DNA of 64,000 nt from Hyphomicrobiales bacterium. GTDB lineage: Bacteria > Pseudomonadota > Alphaproteobacteria > Rhizobiales > Rhizobiaceae. The translations under genes were made by a program, and so were the position numbers. Shown in pieces: positions 26,312 through 35,537 of this stretch. The first letter of the stretch is position 1; every line of letters begins with the position of its first letter. The DNA lies in contig UCJA01000010.1 of assembly GCA_900472675.1 (NCBI GenBank), positions 1 through 64,000 of the forward strand, read 5' to 3'. The notes below the pieces were generated by a model that was not told the origin of the DNA, searched no databases, and was given only the letters and a program-made list of their open reading frames with translations.

Positions 26312-27517
26312 ATGACCGAAGCATTTATCTGCGACTATATCCGCACGCCGATCGGCCGCTTCGGCGGCGCGCTCTCCTCAGTTCGGGCCGATGACCTCGG
26401 GGCAGTCCCGCTGAAGGCGCTGATGGAGCGCAATGCCGGTGTCGACTGGGAGGCGGTGGCCGACGTCATCTATGGTTGCGCCAACCAGGCTGGCGAAGAC
26501 AACCGCAACGTGGCACGTATGTCGCTGCTGCTGGCGGGGCTGCCGGTCTCCATCCCAGGCACCACGATGAACCGCTTATGCGGCTCCGGCATGGACGCAG
26601 TCATCACCGCTGCCCGCGCCATCAAGGCAGGCGAGGCTGACCTGATGATCGCCGGCGGCGTGGAAAGCATGAGCCGCGCTCCCTTCGTCATGCCGAAGGC
26701 GGAAACCGCATTTTCGCGCAGCGCCGAAATCTACGACACGACGATCGGCTGGCGCTTCGTGAACCCGCTAATGAAGAAGCAGTATGGGGTCGATTCCATG
26801 CCCGAGACCGGCGACAACGTGGCTCTCGACTACCAGATCTCCCGGCAGGACCAGGATGCCTTTGCCGTGCGGTCACAGAACAAGGCAGCGGCGGCGCAGG
26901 AGAATGGCAGGCTGGCTCGCGAGATCACCCCGGTGACCGTGCCGCAGCGCAAGGGCGACCCGCTGCAGGTCGATCGGGACGAACATCCGCGCGCAACCAA
27001 CATGGAAGCGCTCGCCAAGCTGAAGCCGATCAACCGGATGGAGGGTGCATCGGTGACGGCCGGCAATGCTTCAGGCGTCAATGACGGGGCCGCGGCCTTG
27101 ATCATCGCCTCGGAGGCTGCGGCCATCAAGTACGGCCTGACCCCGATCGCGCGCATCCTCGGCGGTGCGACCGCCGGTGTGCCGCCGCGCATCATGGGCA
27201 TGGGACCGTCGCCTGCGACGCAAAAGCTCTGCGCGCGGCTCGGGATCTCGCCAAGCGACTTCGACATTGTCGAACTCAACGAAGCCTTCGCCAGCCAGGG
27301 GATCGCCGTGCTGCGCGAGCTCGGCATTTCAGAAGACGCAGAGCATGTGAACCCCAATGGCGGCGGTATCGCGCTCGGTCATCCACTGGGCATGTCCGGC
27401 GCGCGGATTGCTGGAACGGCGGCGCTCGAGCTGTCACTGCGCGAGGCCAAGCTGGCGCTGGCGACCATGTGCGTCGGTGTCGGGCAGGGCATCTCCATCG
27501 CGCTCGGCCGCGTCTGA
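26312..27517 (+). CDS. pcaF: 3-oxoadipyl-CoA thiolase
   Basis: The protein is 401 residues long, the normal size. Thiolase landmarks are present: the nucleophilic cysteine in NRLCGSGMDAV, NEAFA, the histidine in GGGIALGHPLGMSGAR and the second cysteine in TMCVGVGQG. It cleaves 3-oxoadipyl-CoA to succinyl-CoA and acetyl-CoA, the last step of the protocatechuate branch. It completes the pcaIJF operon. The upstream ring-cleavage genes are not in this window. Confidence 0.94.
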   Translation: MTEAFICDYIRTPIGRFGGALSSVRADDLGAVPLKALMERNAGVDWEAVADVIYGCANQAGEDNRNVARMSLLLAGLPVSIPGTTMNRLCGSGMDAVITAARAIKAGEADLMIAGGVESMSRAPFVMPKAETAFSRSAEIYDTTIGWRFVNPLMKKQYGVDSMPETGDNVALDYQISRQDQDAFAVRSQNKAAAAQENGRLAREITPVTVPQRKGDPLQVDRDEHPRATNMEALAKLKPINRMEGASVTAGNASGVNDGAAALIIASEAAAIKYGLTPIARILGGATAGVPPRIMGMGPSPATQKLCARLGISPSDFDIVELNEAFASQGIAVLRELGISEDAEHVNPNGGGIALGHPLGMSGARIAGTAALELSLREAKLALATMCVGVGQGISIALGRV

Positions 27518-27541
27518 CCGCTGGGCCGCAGAGGTCCTGGC

Positions 27542-28453
27542 TCAGGCTGTGTGCTGCCGGGGTGCCTCGCCGAACGTCTGCCGGAACGCATGGCCGAACG
27601 CACTCTGGGAAGTGTAGCCGACCAGCTCTGCCACCTCGCCGACGCTGGAGTGACGATCGGCCAGCGCAACGCGGGCGCGCGTCATTCGCCAATGGCGCAT
27701 ATAGGCAAACGGCGCCCGTCCGAGACGGCTGGTAAAAGCGGACGAAAAGGCCGCCCGTGACATTCCCGCCTCGCGGGCAAGTGCGGCCACTGTCCATGGT
27801 CGGGCGATATCGCCGTGAAAGCATTGGATCGCCCGTCCTATCCGGGGGTCCGACAGCGCCCCCAGCCAGCCGCCCGTCGTGTCGGATGCCGAGGCGAAGG
27901 TGCGGATGGCATGGATCATCAGAACCTCCGCGAGCCGGGCAGTGACGACCTCATGACCCATGGCGGGCTGTTGCGCCTCCGCCTCCAAGAGATCCAGAAC
28001 CGCTGTGATTGCGGTCGCGCCCGCCGAAATTCCCGGTACGTGCATGAAGGCTGGCAGCATATCGAGAAGAAAGCTCGCCACACCGGGCGTGAAAGAAATG
28101 CCGCCGCCGATTGACACCATCTCGTCACCGCCCATGCGCACGAGCGCCTTGCCCTCGTCGTAGAGGGACCCGCCGTCGATCGGCGCCAATGCAGGATCGC
28201 TTGCAATGGCGTAAGCGGTGCGTCCGATAAGGCAGCAGTCTCCCGTCTCAAGCCGCTGGGCCGCGGCCCCGGGCAGCAGGAGCCAGCAGGCTCCGCGCAA
28301 CACGGCCACGAACTTCAGGCGTTCGAGTGCGGGAAACTCAAGCGACCAGTCCCCTGCAGCCTCCAAGCGGGTTCGGCGCGTCGCCTTGGCTGCGAGCACG
28401 GTCAGCACATCAGAAAGCGGATCGGCGATATGAGACGATTGCGATAAAACCAT
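27542..28453 (-). CDS. AraC-family transcriptional regulator with cupin-type N-terminus
   Basis: The protein is 303 residues long. The N-terminal part (about 5-185) resembles the cupin-like ligand domain of AraC regulators (GACWLLLPGAAAQRLETGD), and the C-terminal part holds two helix-turn-helix motifs (VAALAREAGMSRAAFSSAF and VGEVAELVGYTSQSAFGHAF). It is divergent from a short-chain dehydrogenase gene 62 bases away, a pairing often seen for a regulator and its target. The ligand is unknown. Confidence 0.88.
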   Translation of the reverse strand: MVLSQSSHIADPLSDVLTVLAAKATRRTRLEAAGDWSLEFPALERLKFVAVLRGACWLLLPGAAAQRLETGDCCLIGRTAYAIASDPALAPIDGGSLYDEGKALVRMGGDEMVSIGGGISFTPGVASFLLDMLPAFMHVPGISAGATAITAVLDLLEAEAQQPAMGHEVVTARLAEVLMIHAIRTFASASDTTGGWLGALSDPRIGRAIQCFHGDIARPWTVAALAREAGMSRAAFSSAFTSRLGRAPFAYMRHWRMTRARVALADRHSSVGEVAELVGYTSQSAFGHAFRQTFGEAPRQHTA

Positions 28454-28515
28454 GGTGGGTCGAGCATAGCCCGTCCAAGTGCTTCTTCCTAGTGTGAGGA
28501 AAAGGAGACGTGTTC

Positions 28516-29250
28516 ATGAGCATTGCAGGCAAAGTCGTGGCGATCACCGGTGCGAGCAGCGGCATCGGCCGCGCGACCGCCATTCTTCTAGCAGAGGCGG
28601 GCGCGACAGTGGTGCTTGGCGCGCGTCGCGAAGACCTTCTGGCAGATGCCGCCCGCGACATCGCCGCCGCAGGCGGCAAGGTCACCTACAAGGTCACGGA
28701 CGTCTGTGTTCGGTCTGACCTCGAAGCGCTGGTGGCACGCGCCGTCGAGTACGCAGGCAGGCTGGATGTGATCGTGAACAATGCCGGCATCAGTCCGCTC
28801 TCCCGTTTCGATGCCCTGCGCGTGGAAGACTGGGACGCGATGATCGATGTAAACCTGCGCGGCACGCTCTATGGCATCGCTGCGGCACTGCCGGTCTTTC
28901 AGCGCCAGCGCAGCGGGCATGTGATCAACGTCGTTTCGACGGCCGGCATCAAAATCGTGCCGACGATGGGTGTCTATGCTGCGACCAAGAATGCCGTCCG
29001 CACGATCAGCGAAGCCCTGCGGCAGGAGGCGGGAGCACATCTGCGGGTGACCGAAGTGTCGCCGGGCATGATTGCAACCAATCTGACGGATTCGTTCACC
29101 GACCCGGTCGCTAGGGATGCCATTGCGGCTCGCGTTGCTGCTGTGGCAATTCCTGCTGCCGCGATCGCCCGGGGCATTGCCTATGCCATCGATCAGCCGG
29201 ACGACGTGGACGTGGGCAGCATCGTCATCCGGCCGACAGCGCAGGATTGA
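28516..29250 (+). CDS. Short-chain dehydrogenase/reductase
   Basis: The protein is 244 residues long. The classical SDR motifs are seen: TGASSGIG cofactor motif, NNAG, the catalytic serine in VVSTAG and the YAATK pair for Tyr and Lys. An Arg after the first strand (GARREDL) favours NADP. ATG 28516 has AAAGGAGA at a good distance; a GTG at 28510 is closer and less likely. It is divergent from the AraC regulator and probably under its control. The substrate is unknown. Confidence 0.88.
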   Translation: MSIAGKVVAITGASSGIGRATAILLAEAGATVVLGARREDLLADAARDIAAAGGKVTYKVTDVCVRSDLEALVARAVEYAGRLDVIVNNAGISPLSRFDALRVEDWDAMIDVNLRGTLYGIAAALPVFQRQRSGHVINVVSTAGIKIVPTMGVYAATKNAVRTISEALRQEAGAHLRVTEVSPGMIATNLTDSFTDPVARDAIAARVAAVAIPAAAIARGIAYAIDQPDDVDVGSIVIRPTAQD

Positions 29251-29434
29251 AGTAAACGGTAAGGGTCGGGCATGAGGGGCTCCCGGCTGTCGCCTTAAGT
29301 ATGCGTGTTAGCGATATCCGCAAATTTCCCTGCAAGGCAGCTGCCTGGTCAATTGCCATACGGCGATTCGAAGAATATCTCCCTTTTGCCGGCGGAACGA
29401 TACTCTGGCGGCGTTTCAGTCCGGGGGATGCTAC

Positions 29435-29791
29435 ATGCGCAAGATCTTATATACTATCAGCTTGGCAATTGTTATTTCGGCTCAGGCCTCTTCGGTCTTT
29501 GCTTTCGGCGCTATCGCCGTCAACGACTCGCAGGGCACCGCCGCCAGCGAAGCAGGTTATGGCGTCGGCTGGGGCAGCACTCGCAAGGAAGCCGAGCACA
29601 ACGCGGTCAAGGAATGCAAGGGCGCCGGCAACGACGACTGCGAAGTGGCCGTCTGGTTCGAGCGCTGCGGCGCCTATGCGGGTGATCGCGTCAACTATGG
29701 CATCGGCTATGGCGAGACCCTGAAGACTGCCGAGAACATGGCGCTGAAGGATTGCCCGCACTGCCAGCTTATTGTGTCCGACTGCCAGTAG
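29435..29791 (+). CDS. Secreted DUF4189 protein
   Basis: The protein is 118 residues long with a signal peptide (1-23, cleavage near VFA-FG) and a DUF4189 domain: AIAVNDSQGTAASEAGYGVGW, then paired cysteines in ECKGAGNDDC, FERCGAY, DCPHC and SDC. Six cysteines in the mature part suggest three disulfides. The function is unknown; relatives are small periplasmic or surface proteins. A terminator follows. Confidence 0.85.
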   Translation: MRKILYTISLAIVISAQASSVFAFGAIAVNDSQGTAASEAGYGVGWGSTRKEAEHNAVKECKGAGNDDCEVAVWFERCGAYAGDRVNYGIGYGETLKTAENMALKDCPHCQLIVSDCQ

Positions 29792-29816
29792 CCGTCAACC
29801 CGCCTCCCGATGTTGG

Positions 29817-29838
29817 AAAACCCGCCTCGGCGGGTTTT
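29817..29838. terminator. Bidirectional terminator between DUF4189 and S10 peptidase genes
   Basis: AAAACCCGCC and GGCGGGTTTT form a perfect stem with a T run on both strands, between two convergent genes. Confidence 0.85.
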
Positions 29839-29868
29839 CGCGTTTCAGGCGCCCGCTATCGGGCTCCA

Positions 29869-31389
29869 TCAGGGCGTCTTGACGCCGTAGAAGGCCTTGA
29901 CGTCGTCGGTAAATGCCCGTCGTGATTCCGGCCGCGTGTAAAACATATGGCCGCCTGGATAGACCTTGAGGCCGGCGCGTTCCTTGCCCAGACCCGCGGG
30001 TAGGTGATCAAGCACATAGCGGCTTGCGCCATAGGGTGTCAGCGCGTCGGTGTAACCATGGGCGACCATCAGGTGGAATCTCGGGATAACCGACAGCAGG
30101 TCGCGGATATCCGTAGAGACGCTGGCAAGTCCGCGGGCGTCTCCACCGCGGCTACCGTTCCACTCCCAGCGGCGGTTCACCTCGTCGCTGAGGAGATTGT
30201 AGGTCATCTCGCTGCTGAAATTGAGATCCGAGCGGGCATAGCCTACGAAGGCGCTGCCATAGGCGCGGGTATAGCCGTCAAGAATCGGATCGTCGTTGCG
30301 GGCAAAGACATCTTCCGGATAGGCATCCGGCACCGTGTAGGTAGCGTCATAGGGGCTGACGACCTTTCCGGGTCCTGCCATCTGCTTCACGTAGAGATCG
30401 CCGATAAAGCCTCGGCTCTGCGCCACCCGGTCGCGCGGAATGCCGGTCATCTCCGACAGACGTCCGTAGAGGCGGTCTGCATCCGGACCCTCGGGTGCCG
30501 GGCCCGCAAGCGCCGGCAGATAGTCGCGCAGCGCAAAGCGTTCGGCCTCTCCGAGCGCCTCCAGGCTGAACTTTCCGTCCCGCTCCAGCTTGGCCGCGGC
30601 GATCGAGGGAAGCTGCAGGGCGGCACTCAGCGGGTCGTCGGAATTGGCAAGGAAGCGACCTTCCAAAAGCGGCGACAGCATCACGATCCCGGAGACCAGC
30701 ATGCCCTGGTTGTTCTTTAGCGAGACGGCGACCTTCGGTGCCCGAAACCCGCCGTAGCTTTCCCCGACCAGGTATTTCGGCGCATCGACGCGGTCGTTCT
30801 TCTGGACGTAGAGCGAGATCGCCTTGGCGAGGCTGTCGGCATCCTGCCGCACGCCGTAAAAGGCCTTAGCAGCATCATCTCCTGCTGCCCGGCTCCAGCC
30901 GGTGCCGACCGGGTCGATCAGCACGAGGTCGGTGAAGGGAAGCCAGGTCTCCGGATTGTCCCGCAGCACCGGCGTGGTGCCGTCATTGCCGTCCTTGCCG
31001 AAGTCGAGGATTTTTGGCCCCAGCAGGCCGAGATGAAGATAGGCGGATGCTGCTCCGGGGCCCCCATTGAACACGAAGCTGATGGGGCGCCCGGGCGTGC
31101 GATCCTTGGAAACATAGGCGGTGTAAAAGATCTTGGCTGTTCGGTTGCCGTCCTGGCCGAATAGATCGAGCGTCCCGGCCGTCGCCGTATAGGAGAGGTC
31201 TCCGCCCGGCAGCTTCAGCACATGATCCGTCTTCGCATCCGCCGGGATCAGGCTAAACACGCCGCCAGGGGGCTGACGTTCCTCGGCACCGGGACGCGCA
31301 CTGCCTTCGCGCGGCGGCTGCTGTGACGCTGCGGGATGGACAAGGCAAAGCGAAAGCGCAAGGCCGATAAGCATAGGACGGATAGGCAA
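29869..31389 (-). CDS. Secreted S10-family serine carboxypeptidase
   Basis: The protein is 506 residues long. A signal peptide (1-22, cleavage near PAAS-QQ) is followed by an S10 alpha/beta hydrolase domain: oxyanion segment FVFNGGPGAASAYLH, nucleophile serine in GESYGGFRAPK and histidine in PGGHMFYTR near the C-terminus. It would act in the periplasm or outside. The start codon is TTG at 31389, supported by AGGGAG seven bases upstream; the next ATG (31374) is too far from that site. It converges with the DUF4189 gene. Confidence 0.88.
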   Translation of the reverse strand: MPIRPMLIGLALSLCLVHPAASQQPPREGSARPGAEERQPPGGVFSLIPADAKTDHVLKLPGGDLSYTATAGTLDLFGQDGNRTAKIFYTAYVSKDRTPGRPISFVFNGGPGAASAYLHLGLLGPKILDFGKDGNDGTTPVLRDNPETWLPFTDLVLIDPVGTGWSRAAGDDAAKAFYGVRQDADSLAKAISLYVQKNDRVDAPKYLVGESYGGFRAPKVAVSLKNNQGMLVSGIVMLSPLLEGRFLANSDDPLSAALQLPSIAAAKLERDGKFSLEALGEAERFALRDYLPALAGPAPEGPDADRLYGRLSEMTGIPRDRVAQSRGFIGDLYVKQMAGPGKVVSPYDATYTVPDAYPEDVFARNDDPILDGYTRAYGSAFVGYARSDLNFSSEMTYNLLSDEVNRRWEWNGSRGGDARGLASVSTDIRDLLSVIPRFHLMVAHGYTDALTPYGASRYVLDHLPAGLGKERAGLKVYPGGHMFYTRPESRRAFTDDVKAFYGVKTP

Positions 31390-31478
31390 TGGACATCTCC
31401 CTGGTCAGCCAGTCCCCCATGTAGGGCCAGAGGAGGCCGCGCATAGATCACTTCCTCTTGATGGCGGCCGTGTAGGCC

Positions 31479-32597
31479 CTAGCCCACGAGCCGCCCGCCG
31501 GTCATTGGCTGGGCAACGCCGGTGGTGGTCGGAAAGCTGATGGGCAGGCCGCGAAGCGCCCGAACGGCGAGGAAGGCAAAGCACTCCGCTTCCACCGCAT
31601 CGCCGCGCCAGCCGAATTCGTCCGCCGACACGGCGTTCACGCCCGCCCGGCTCTCAAGCATGCGCATGATGGTCGGGTTGCGGCGACCGCCGCCCGACAC
31701 GATCAGCCGTTCCGGCCGGCGCGGCAGGAGATCAAGCGCCTTGCCGACTGCGGCAGCCGTGAAGGCCGAAAGCGTCGCTGCGCCAGCGGCGGGCGAAAGC
31801 CCGTCGGCCATGGCGGCCGTAAAACCGAAGCGGTCGAGCGATTTTGGAAAGGGCGCGGTCATGTAGGGGTGCTGCAGCAGGCGCGCGAGCCTCTCTTCAT
31901 CGACCGTACCGGATGCGCCAAGCGCGCCGTCCCGGTCCATTTCGCCAAGCCCGAGGCTCTTGATGAAATCGTTGAGCGGCGCATTGGCGGGGCCGGTATC
32001 GAAGGCAACCACCAGATCTTTGCCATCCCACCAGGTGATATTGCCGACGCCGCCGAGGTTCAGCACGGCCGTCTCGCCACCCGAACCCAGGCTGCGCATC
32101 AGTGCTGCGTGATAGATTGCGGCGAGAGGCGCGCCCTGGCCTCCGGCGCGAACATCGGCCGTACGGAAGTCATAGGCGATCTTTGTATCGAGGAGAGAGG
32201 CCATCAGGCCGCCGTCGCCAAGTTGGCGGGTATCCCCCAGCCGGTCGCGCGTTGGTGCCCGGTGCAGCACGGTCTGGCCGTGAAACCCGACCACGCCGAT
32301 ATCGGCGAGCGACAGGCCGGATCCTTCGACAAGGTCTTTCATCGCTTGCGCCTGCGCCTTTGTCAGCGCGGCCTCGGCCCGGGCGAAGATCTCCGGTTCC
32401 GGCCCTTCGAAATTCCAGCTTCGGGCCTCGGCAAGCGTTTCCTGCAGCAGGTCCACCATCCCCGGCGGGTAGGGTGCCAGCGTATAGGCACCGAAGGTAT
32501 CGATGGTCTCTCCATCGGTCTTCAGGAGCGCGACGTCGATATTGCCGTCCAGGACCGTTCCGGTCATCAGGCCCACGGCCCAGATTGGCTCCATCAT
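31479..32597 (-). CDS. anmK: Anhydro-N-acetylmuramic acid kinase
   Basis: The protein is 372 residues long. It has the AnmK N-terminal phosphate loop in a slightly altered form ([16 protein letters not shown] where GTSMDGID is usual), [11 protein letters not shown], the catalytic region [15 protein letters not shown] and [12 protein letters not shown]. The enzyme phosphorylates 1,6-anhydroMurNAc released during murein recycling. AAGGAG precedes the first of two adjacent ATG codons. It points away from repA. Confidence 0.93.
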   Translation of the reverse strand: MMEPIWAVGLMTGTVLDGNIDVALLKTDGETIDTFGAYTLAPYPPGMVDLLQETLAEARSWNFEGPEPEIFARAEAALTKAQAQAMKDLVEGSGLSLADIGVVGFHGQTVLHRAPTRDRLGDTRQLGDGGLMASLLDTKIAYDFRTADVRAGGQGAPLAAIYHAALMRSLGSGGETAVLNLGGVGNITWWDGKDLVVAFDTGPANAPLNDFIKSLGLGEMDRDGALGASGTVDEERLARLLQHPYMTAPFPKSLDRFGFTAAMADGLSPAAGAATLSAFTAAAVGKALDLLPRRPERLIVSGGGRRNPTIMRMLESRAGVNAVSADEFGWRGDAVEAECFAFLAVRALRGLPISFPTTTGVAQPMTGGRLVG

Positions 32598-32941
32598 CTC
32601 ACGCTCCTTGTCTGTCTTATTTTGCCTTCTCTCTCACGGATTGCTGCAGGACGGAAGGCGTCACGCGTGTGCCTGCTGGGGTCTGATCGGCGGTATAAGG
32701 CATTGCTGTTGCCGGTTCCGCGTCGAGAATCCACTTGACGCGACTCAACTACGTAAGCACTCCTACGGAATAGGGCGGTTTATGTCCGTTTCAGCGTTAC
32801 CATCGTGTGTCACTGTTAGTTAGACGACGGAGCGTATAGACTAAGCGCGAGAATCGCAGTGCCTGACTGTATGCCGATCGGCGATCGGCATACCACGAAA
32901 CGAACAGGGCCGTTGAGCGGGCACGAGGGAGAATGGCGGAC
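32598..32941. other. Intergenic region upstream of repABC
   Basis: This 344-base stretch separates anmK and repA and holds no convincing gene. Its main feature is the 25-bp palindrome at 32869-32893. Short open frames that enter it are shadows of anmK. No clear sigma-70 promoter pair stood out, and I found no match to the RepB parS pattern GTT-N4-GC-N4-AAC. Confidence 0.6.
32869..32893. promoter_or_regulatory. Candidate RepA operator upstream of repA
   Basis: GTATGCCGATC (32869-32879) and GATCGGCATAC (32883-32893) form a perfect 11-bp inverted repeat around GGC, 48 bases before the repA start. RepA of repABC plasmids represses its own operon by binding a site near the repA promoter. Confidence 0.6.
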
Positions 32942-34207
32942 ATGGCGGCAGCGGCTAAGAAATCGGCGGCTAAAAAAGGAGGAGCGGGGGATGCTCCACG
33001 CCTGCTCGCCGATGAAGCAATCGCAAAGGATGCCCGCGCCCTTTCCGAACAGTTGAAAGCGATGCGCGAGCGGCTGTATCCGCCGGCCTCGATGAAATCC
33101 CTGCGCGGCTTTTCGTCCGGGGAAGCTGCCAAGCTGATCGGCGTCTCCGACGGCTACCTGCGCCAGCTCTCGCTGGCAGGCGAAGGTCCCCAGCCGGATA
33201 CGGGTGCCGGCGGCCGGCGGTTCTATTCGCTCGCCGACATCAACGCTTTGCGCGTTCACCTTTCCGAGCAGGCCCTCGCGAAGGGCAATACGGCCAAGGC
33301 CAAGGCCTATCTGCCGCGCCGGGATGCGGCAGCCGGCGAGCATCTGCAGGTCATTTCCGTCACCAACTTCAAGGGCGGCTCGGGCAAGACCACATCTGCC
33401 GTGCATCTCGCCCAGCATCTGGCGCTCAAGGGGCATCGTGTTCTCGCGATCGATCTCGATCCGCAGGCCTCGCTGTCGGCTCTGTTCGGCTACCAGCCGG
33501 AACTCGACCTCACCGGCAATGACACGCTCTACGGCGCCATCCGCTACGACAGCGACAAGCGTCCGCTGTCCGAGATCATCCGCGGCACCTATTTCCCAGG
33601 GCTGGACCTGGTCCCGGGCAATATCGAACTGCAGGAATTCGAGCATGTGACGCCCCAAGCGCTGACCCGCCGGCAGGGCGGGGAGGATGTCGGGCCGCTG
33701 TTCTTTGCCCGCATCCAGGCTGCACTCGAGACGGTCGAGGCGGATTACGACGTGGTCGTGATCGATTGCCCACCACAGCTTGGCTATCTGACGCTTGCAG
33801 CCCTTTGCGCTTCGACGTCGGTGATTGTCACGGTGCACCCGCAGATGCTCGACGTGGCGTCGATGAACCAGTTCCTGTTCATGACCTCGGACCTGCTGTC
33901 CGTGGTGCGCGAAGCAGGCGGCACGCTGAACTTCGATTTCCTGCGCTATCTGGTCACGCGGTTTGAACCCAACGACGGCCCGCAGGCGCAGATCGTCGGC
34001 TTCATGCGGTCGCTGTTCGGGGACCGGGTACTGACAGCGCCCATGCTAAAATCGACCGCCGTCTCCGATGCCGGCCTGACAAAGCAAACGCTCTACGAAG
34101 TCGGGCGGGAGAATTTTACACGCGCCACCTACGACCGTGCGCTCGAGGCGATGAATGCTGTCAACGGCGAGGTCGCGGAGCTGATCCACGCGGCGTGGAA
34201 CCGATGA
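32942..34207 (+). CDS. repA: Plasmid partitioning ATPase and operon repressor
   Basis: The protein is 421 residues long. A basic N-terminus is followed by a helix-turn-helix region (FSSGEAAKLIGVSDGYLRQLS) and a ParA-type ATPase with deviant Walker A (FKGGSGKTTSAVH) and IDLDPQASLSALFGY. Together with RepB it segregates the replicon, and it represses repABC transcription. ATG 32942 is chosen over 32933 because GAGGGAGA is correctly spaced from it. It is the first gene of a complete repABC cassette. Confidence 0.95.
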   Translation: MAAAAKKSAAKKGGAGDAPRLLADEAIAKDARALSEQLKAMRERLYPPASMKSLRGFSSGEAAKLIGVSDGYLRQLSLAGEGPQPDTGAGGRRFYSLADINALRVHLSEQALAKGNTAKAKAYLPRRDAAAGEHLQVISVTNFKGGSGKTTSAVHLAQHLALKGHRVLAIDLDPQASLSALFGYQPELDLTGNDTLYGAIRYDSDKRPLSEIIRGTYFPGLDLVPGNIELQEFEHVTPQALTRRQGGEDVGPLFFARIQAALETVEADYDVVVIDCPPQLGYLTLAALCASTSVIVTVHPQMLDVASMNQFLFMTSDLLSVVREAGGTLNFDFLRYLVTRFEPNDGPQAQIVGFMRSLFGDRVLTAPMLKSTAVSDAGLTKQTLYEVGRENFTRATYDRALEAMNAVNGEVAELIHAAWNR

Positions 34208-34228
34208 CGAACAAGGGAAGGCTCAGCG

Positions 34229-35293
34229 ATGGCTAGCCGGAAAAACGAACTGAAGGCACTGTTTGGCGGCGGTCTCTCCCCGTCCGAACCCGTGAAGGCG
34301 CCCGAGACCAAGGCCGCGCTGGATGGCGAGGCACCCCGGTCGGCGCCTGCCGACCTGCCACCACAGCGCACGGCGTCCGGGGCGGTTAAAGCCATGGGCC
34401 TGTCTCTCGGAGCGATGACCCGCGAGGCGGAAGAGGCGCGCGCGCTGCGCCAGGCGATCAACGAAGGCGAACGCGTGATTGCGGTTCATCCCGACAAGAT
34501 CGCCTCCTCCTTCGTGGAGGATCGCCTGCGGCTGGACGACCGGGACGACGAGGACTTTGCCGCACTGGTCGACAGCATCCGCGAGAGTGGCCAGCAGGTG
34601 CCTGTGCTGCTGCGGCCGCATCCGGCGGAAGCTGGCCGCTATCAGATCGCCTATGGTCATCGTCGCGTGCGGGCCGCCGGACGGCTCGGCATCGAAGTCA
34701 AGGCGATCGTCCGACCGCTGTCTGATTCCGAGCTTGTGCTGGCGCAGGGCAAGGAAAACGCCGAGCGGCGCAATCTCTCCTTCATCGAACGAGCACTGTT
34801 TGCCAGAAACCTCGCCAACCACGGGTTCGAGCGTAAAGTCATCGGCGACGCTCTGGCGGTTCAAAAGAGCGAGCTTTCTCGGCTGCTGGCGGTGGTGGAA
34901 ACCATCCCCGAAACCTTCATCCGGGTCATCGGTCCGGCACCCAAGGCCGGTCGCGACCGCTGGATGAAGCTTGGCGAGATGCTGGAAAGCACGTCTGCCC
35001 AGCGCATCGCCAACGACGAGATCCAGTTCCAGCGCTTCCAATCGACCGATAGCGACGGTCGCTTCCAGCTCCTCTTCGACCGCCTGTCGCGACGGCAGAA
35101 GCCGGAGGCGCCTCAGGCCGAGGAGCTGAAGGATGCTAAGGGCAAGGTTTTTGCGCGCATTCGTCGTGACGGGAAATCGAAGCGGATCGAGTTTTCCGCG
35201 GATGTGGATCCCGAGTTCCTCGACGACATCGCGGCGTCGCTGGCAAAGCGATACCAGGAGTTTCTCGCGAAACGCTCGGCCGGTAAGGCCTGA
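34229..35293 (+). CDS. repB: Plasmid partitioning centromere-binding protein
   Basis: The protein is 354 residues long. The N-terminus (MASRKNELKALFGG) is typical for RepB, followed by a ParB-like nuclease-fold domain (about 80-170, IAYGHRRVRAAGRLGIEVKAIVR divided by the GHRR motif, GKENAERRNLSFIERA) and a helix-turn-helix (KVIGDALAVQKSELSRLL). It binds parS sites and works with RepA. It starts 21 bases after repA. No parS was seen close by. Confidence 0.95.
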   Translation: MASRKNELKALFGGGLSPSEPVKAPETKAALDGEAPRSAPADLPPQRTASGAVKAMGLSLGAMTREAEEARALRQAINEGERVIAVHPDKIASSFVEDRLRLDDRDDEDFAALVDSIRESGQQVPVLLRPHPAEAGRYQIAYGHRRVRAAGRLGIEVKAIVRPLSDSELVLAQGKENAERRNLSFIERALFARNLANHGFERKVIGDALAVQKSELSRLLAVVETIPETFIRVIGPAPKAGRDRWMKLGEMLESTSAQRIANDEIQFQRFQSTDSDGRFQLLFDRLSRRQKPEAPQAEELKDAKGKVFARIRRDGKSKRIEFSADVDPEFLDDIAASLAKRYQEFLAKRSAGKA

Positions 35294-35360
35294 GACCATC
35301 GTGAGGCAATAGCCCGCGAGGGTTCCGATCAACCTCGAATAAGGAAGCCAAGAGAGCAAG

Positions 35361-35412
35361 AAAAAAGGCCCCCAAAACGTCACCGTCCTGGAAGCCCTCT
35401 TCAATCTAAGCA
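35361..35412 (-). ncRNA. Counter-transcribed RNA controlling repC
   Basis: On the minus strand TTGACT (35446-35441) and TTCTCT (35423-35418) are 17 bases apart and can serve as promoter. The RNA would start near 35412 and end in a hairpin (35367-35396, 11 pairs with some G-T) followed by TTTTTT (35366-35361), about 50 bases in all. Antisense RNAs of this size between repB and repC are known in repABC plasmids and block repC translation and set incompatibility. The exact ends are inferred. Confidence 0.75.
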
Positions 35413-35537
35413 GTTCAAGAGAATCACTTCCGATGCCCAAAGTCAAGAGTCGGCGACAGATTTGTCGTTTCCGAGCGCTCTTCCTTTGATCGACGCTTGC
35501 TGTTTTGCCGGGTGCTTGCCTCCGGATGGAGACGGAC

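Noticed and set aside
29301-29723. 140-residue frame overlapping the DUF4189 gene
   Set aside because: It is out of frame with the clear signal-peptide protein, Arg/Ser/Ala rich, and lacks a ribosome-binding site.
32503-32823. 106-residue plus-strand frame between anmK and repA
   Set aside because: Its first half is antisense to anmK and the rest covers the regulatory gap; composition is not protein-like.
35294-35345. GTTCCGATCAAC after repB as a parS site
   Set aside because: It is only 12 bases long and lacks the GC centre and spacing of GTT-N4-GC-N4-AAC.
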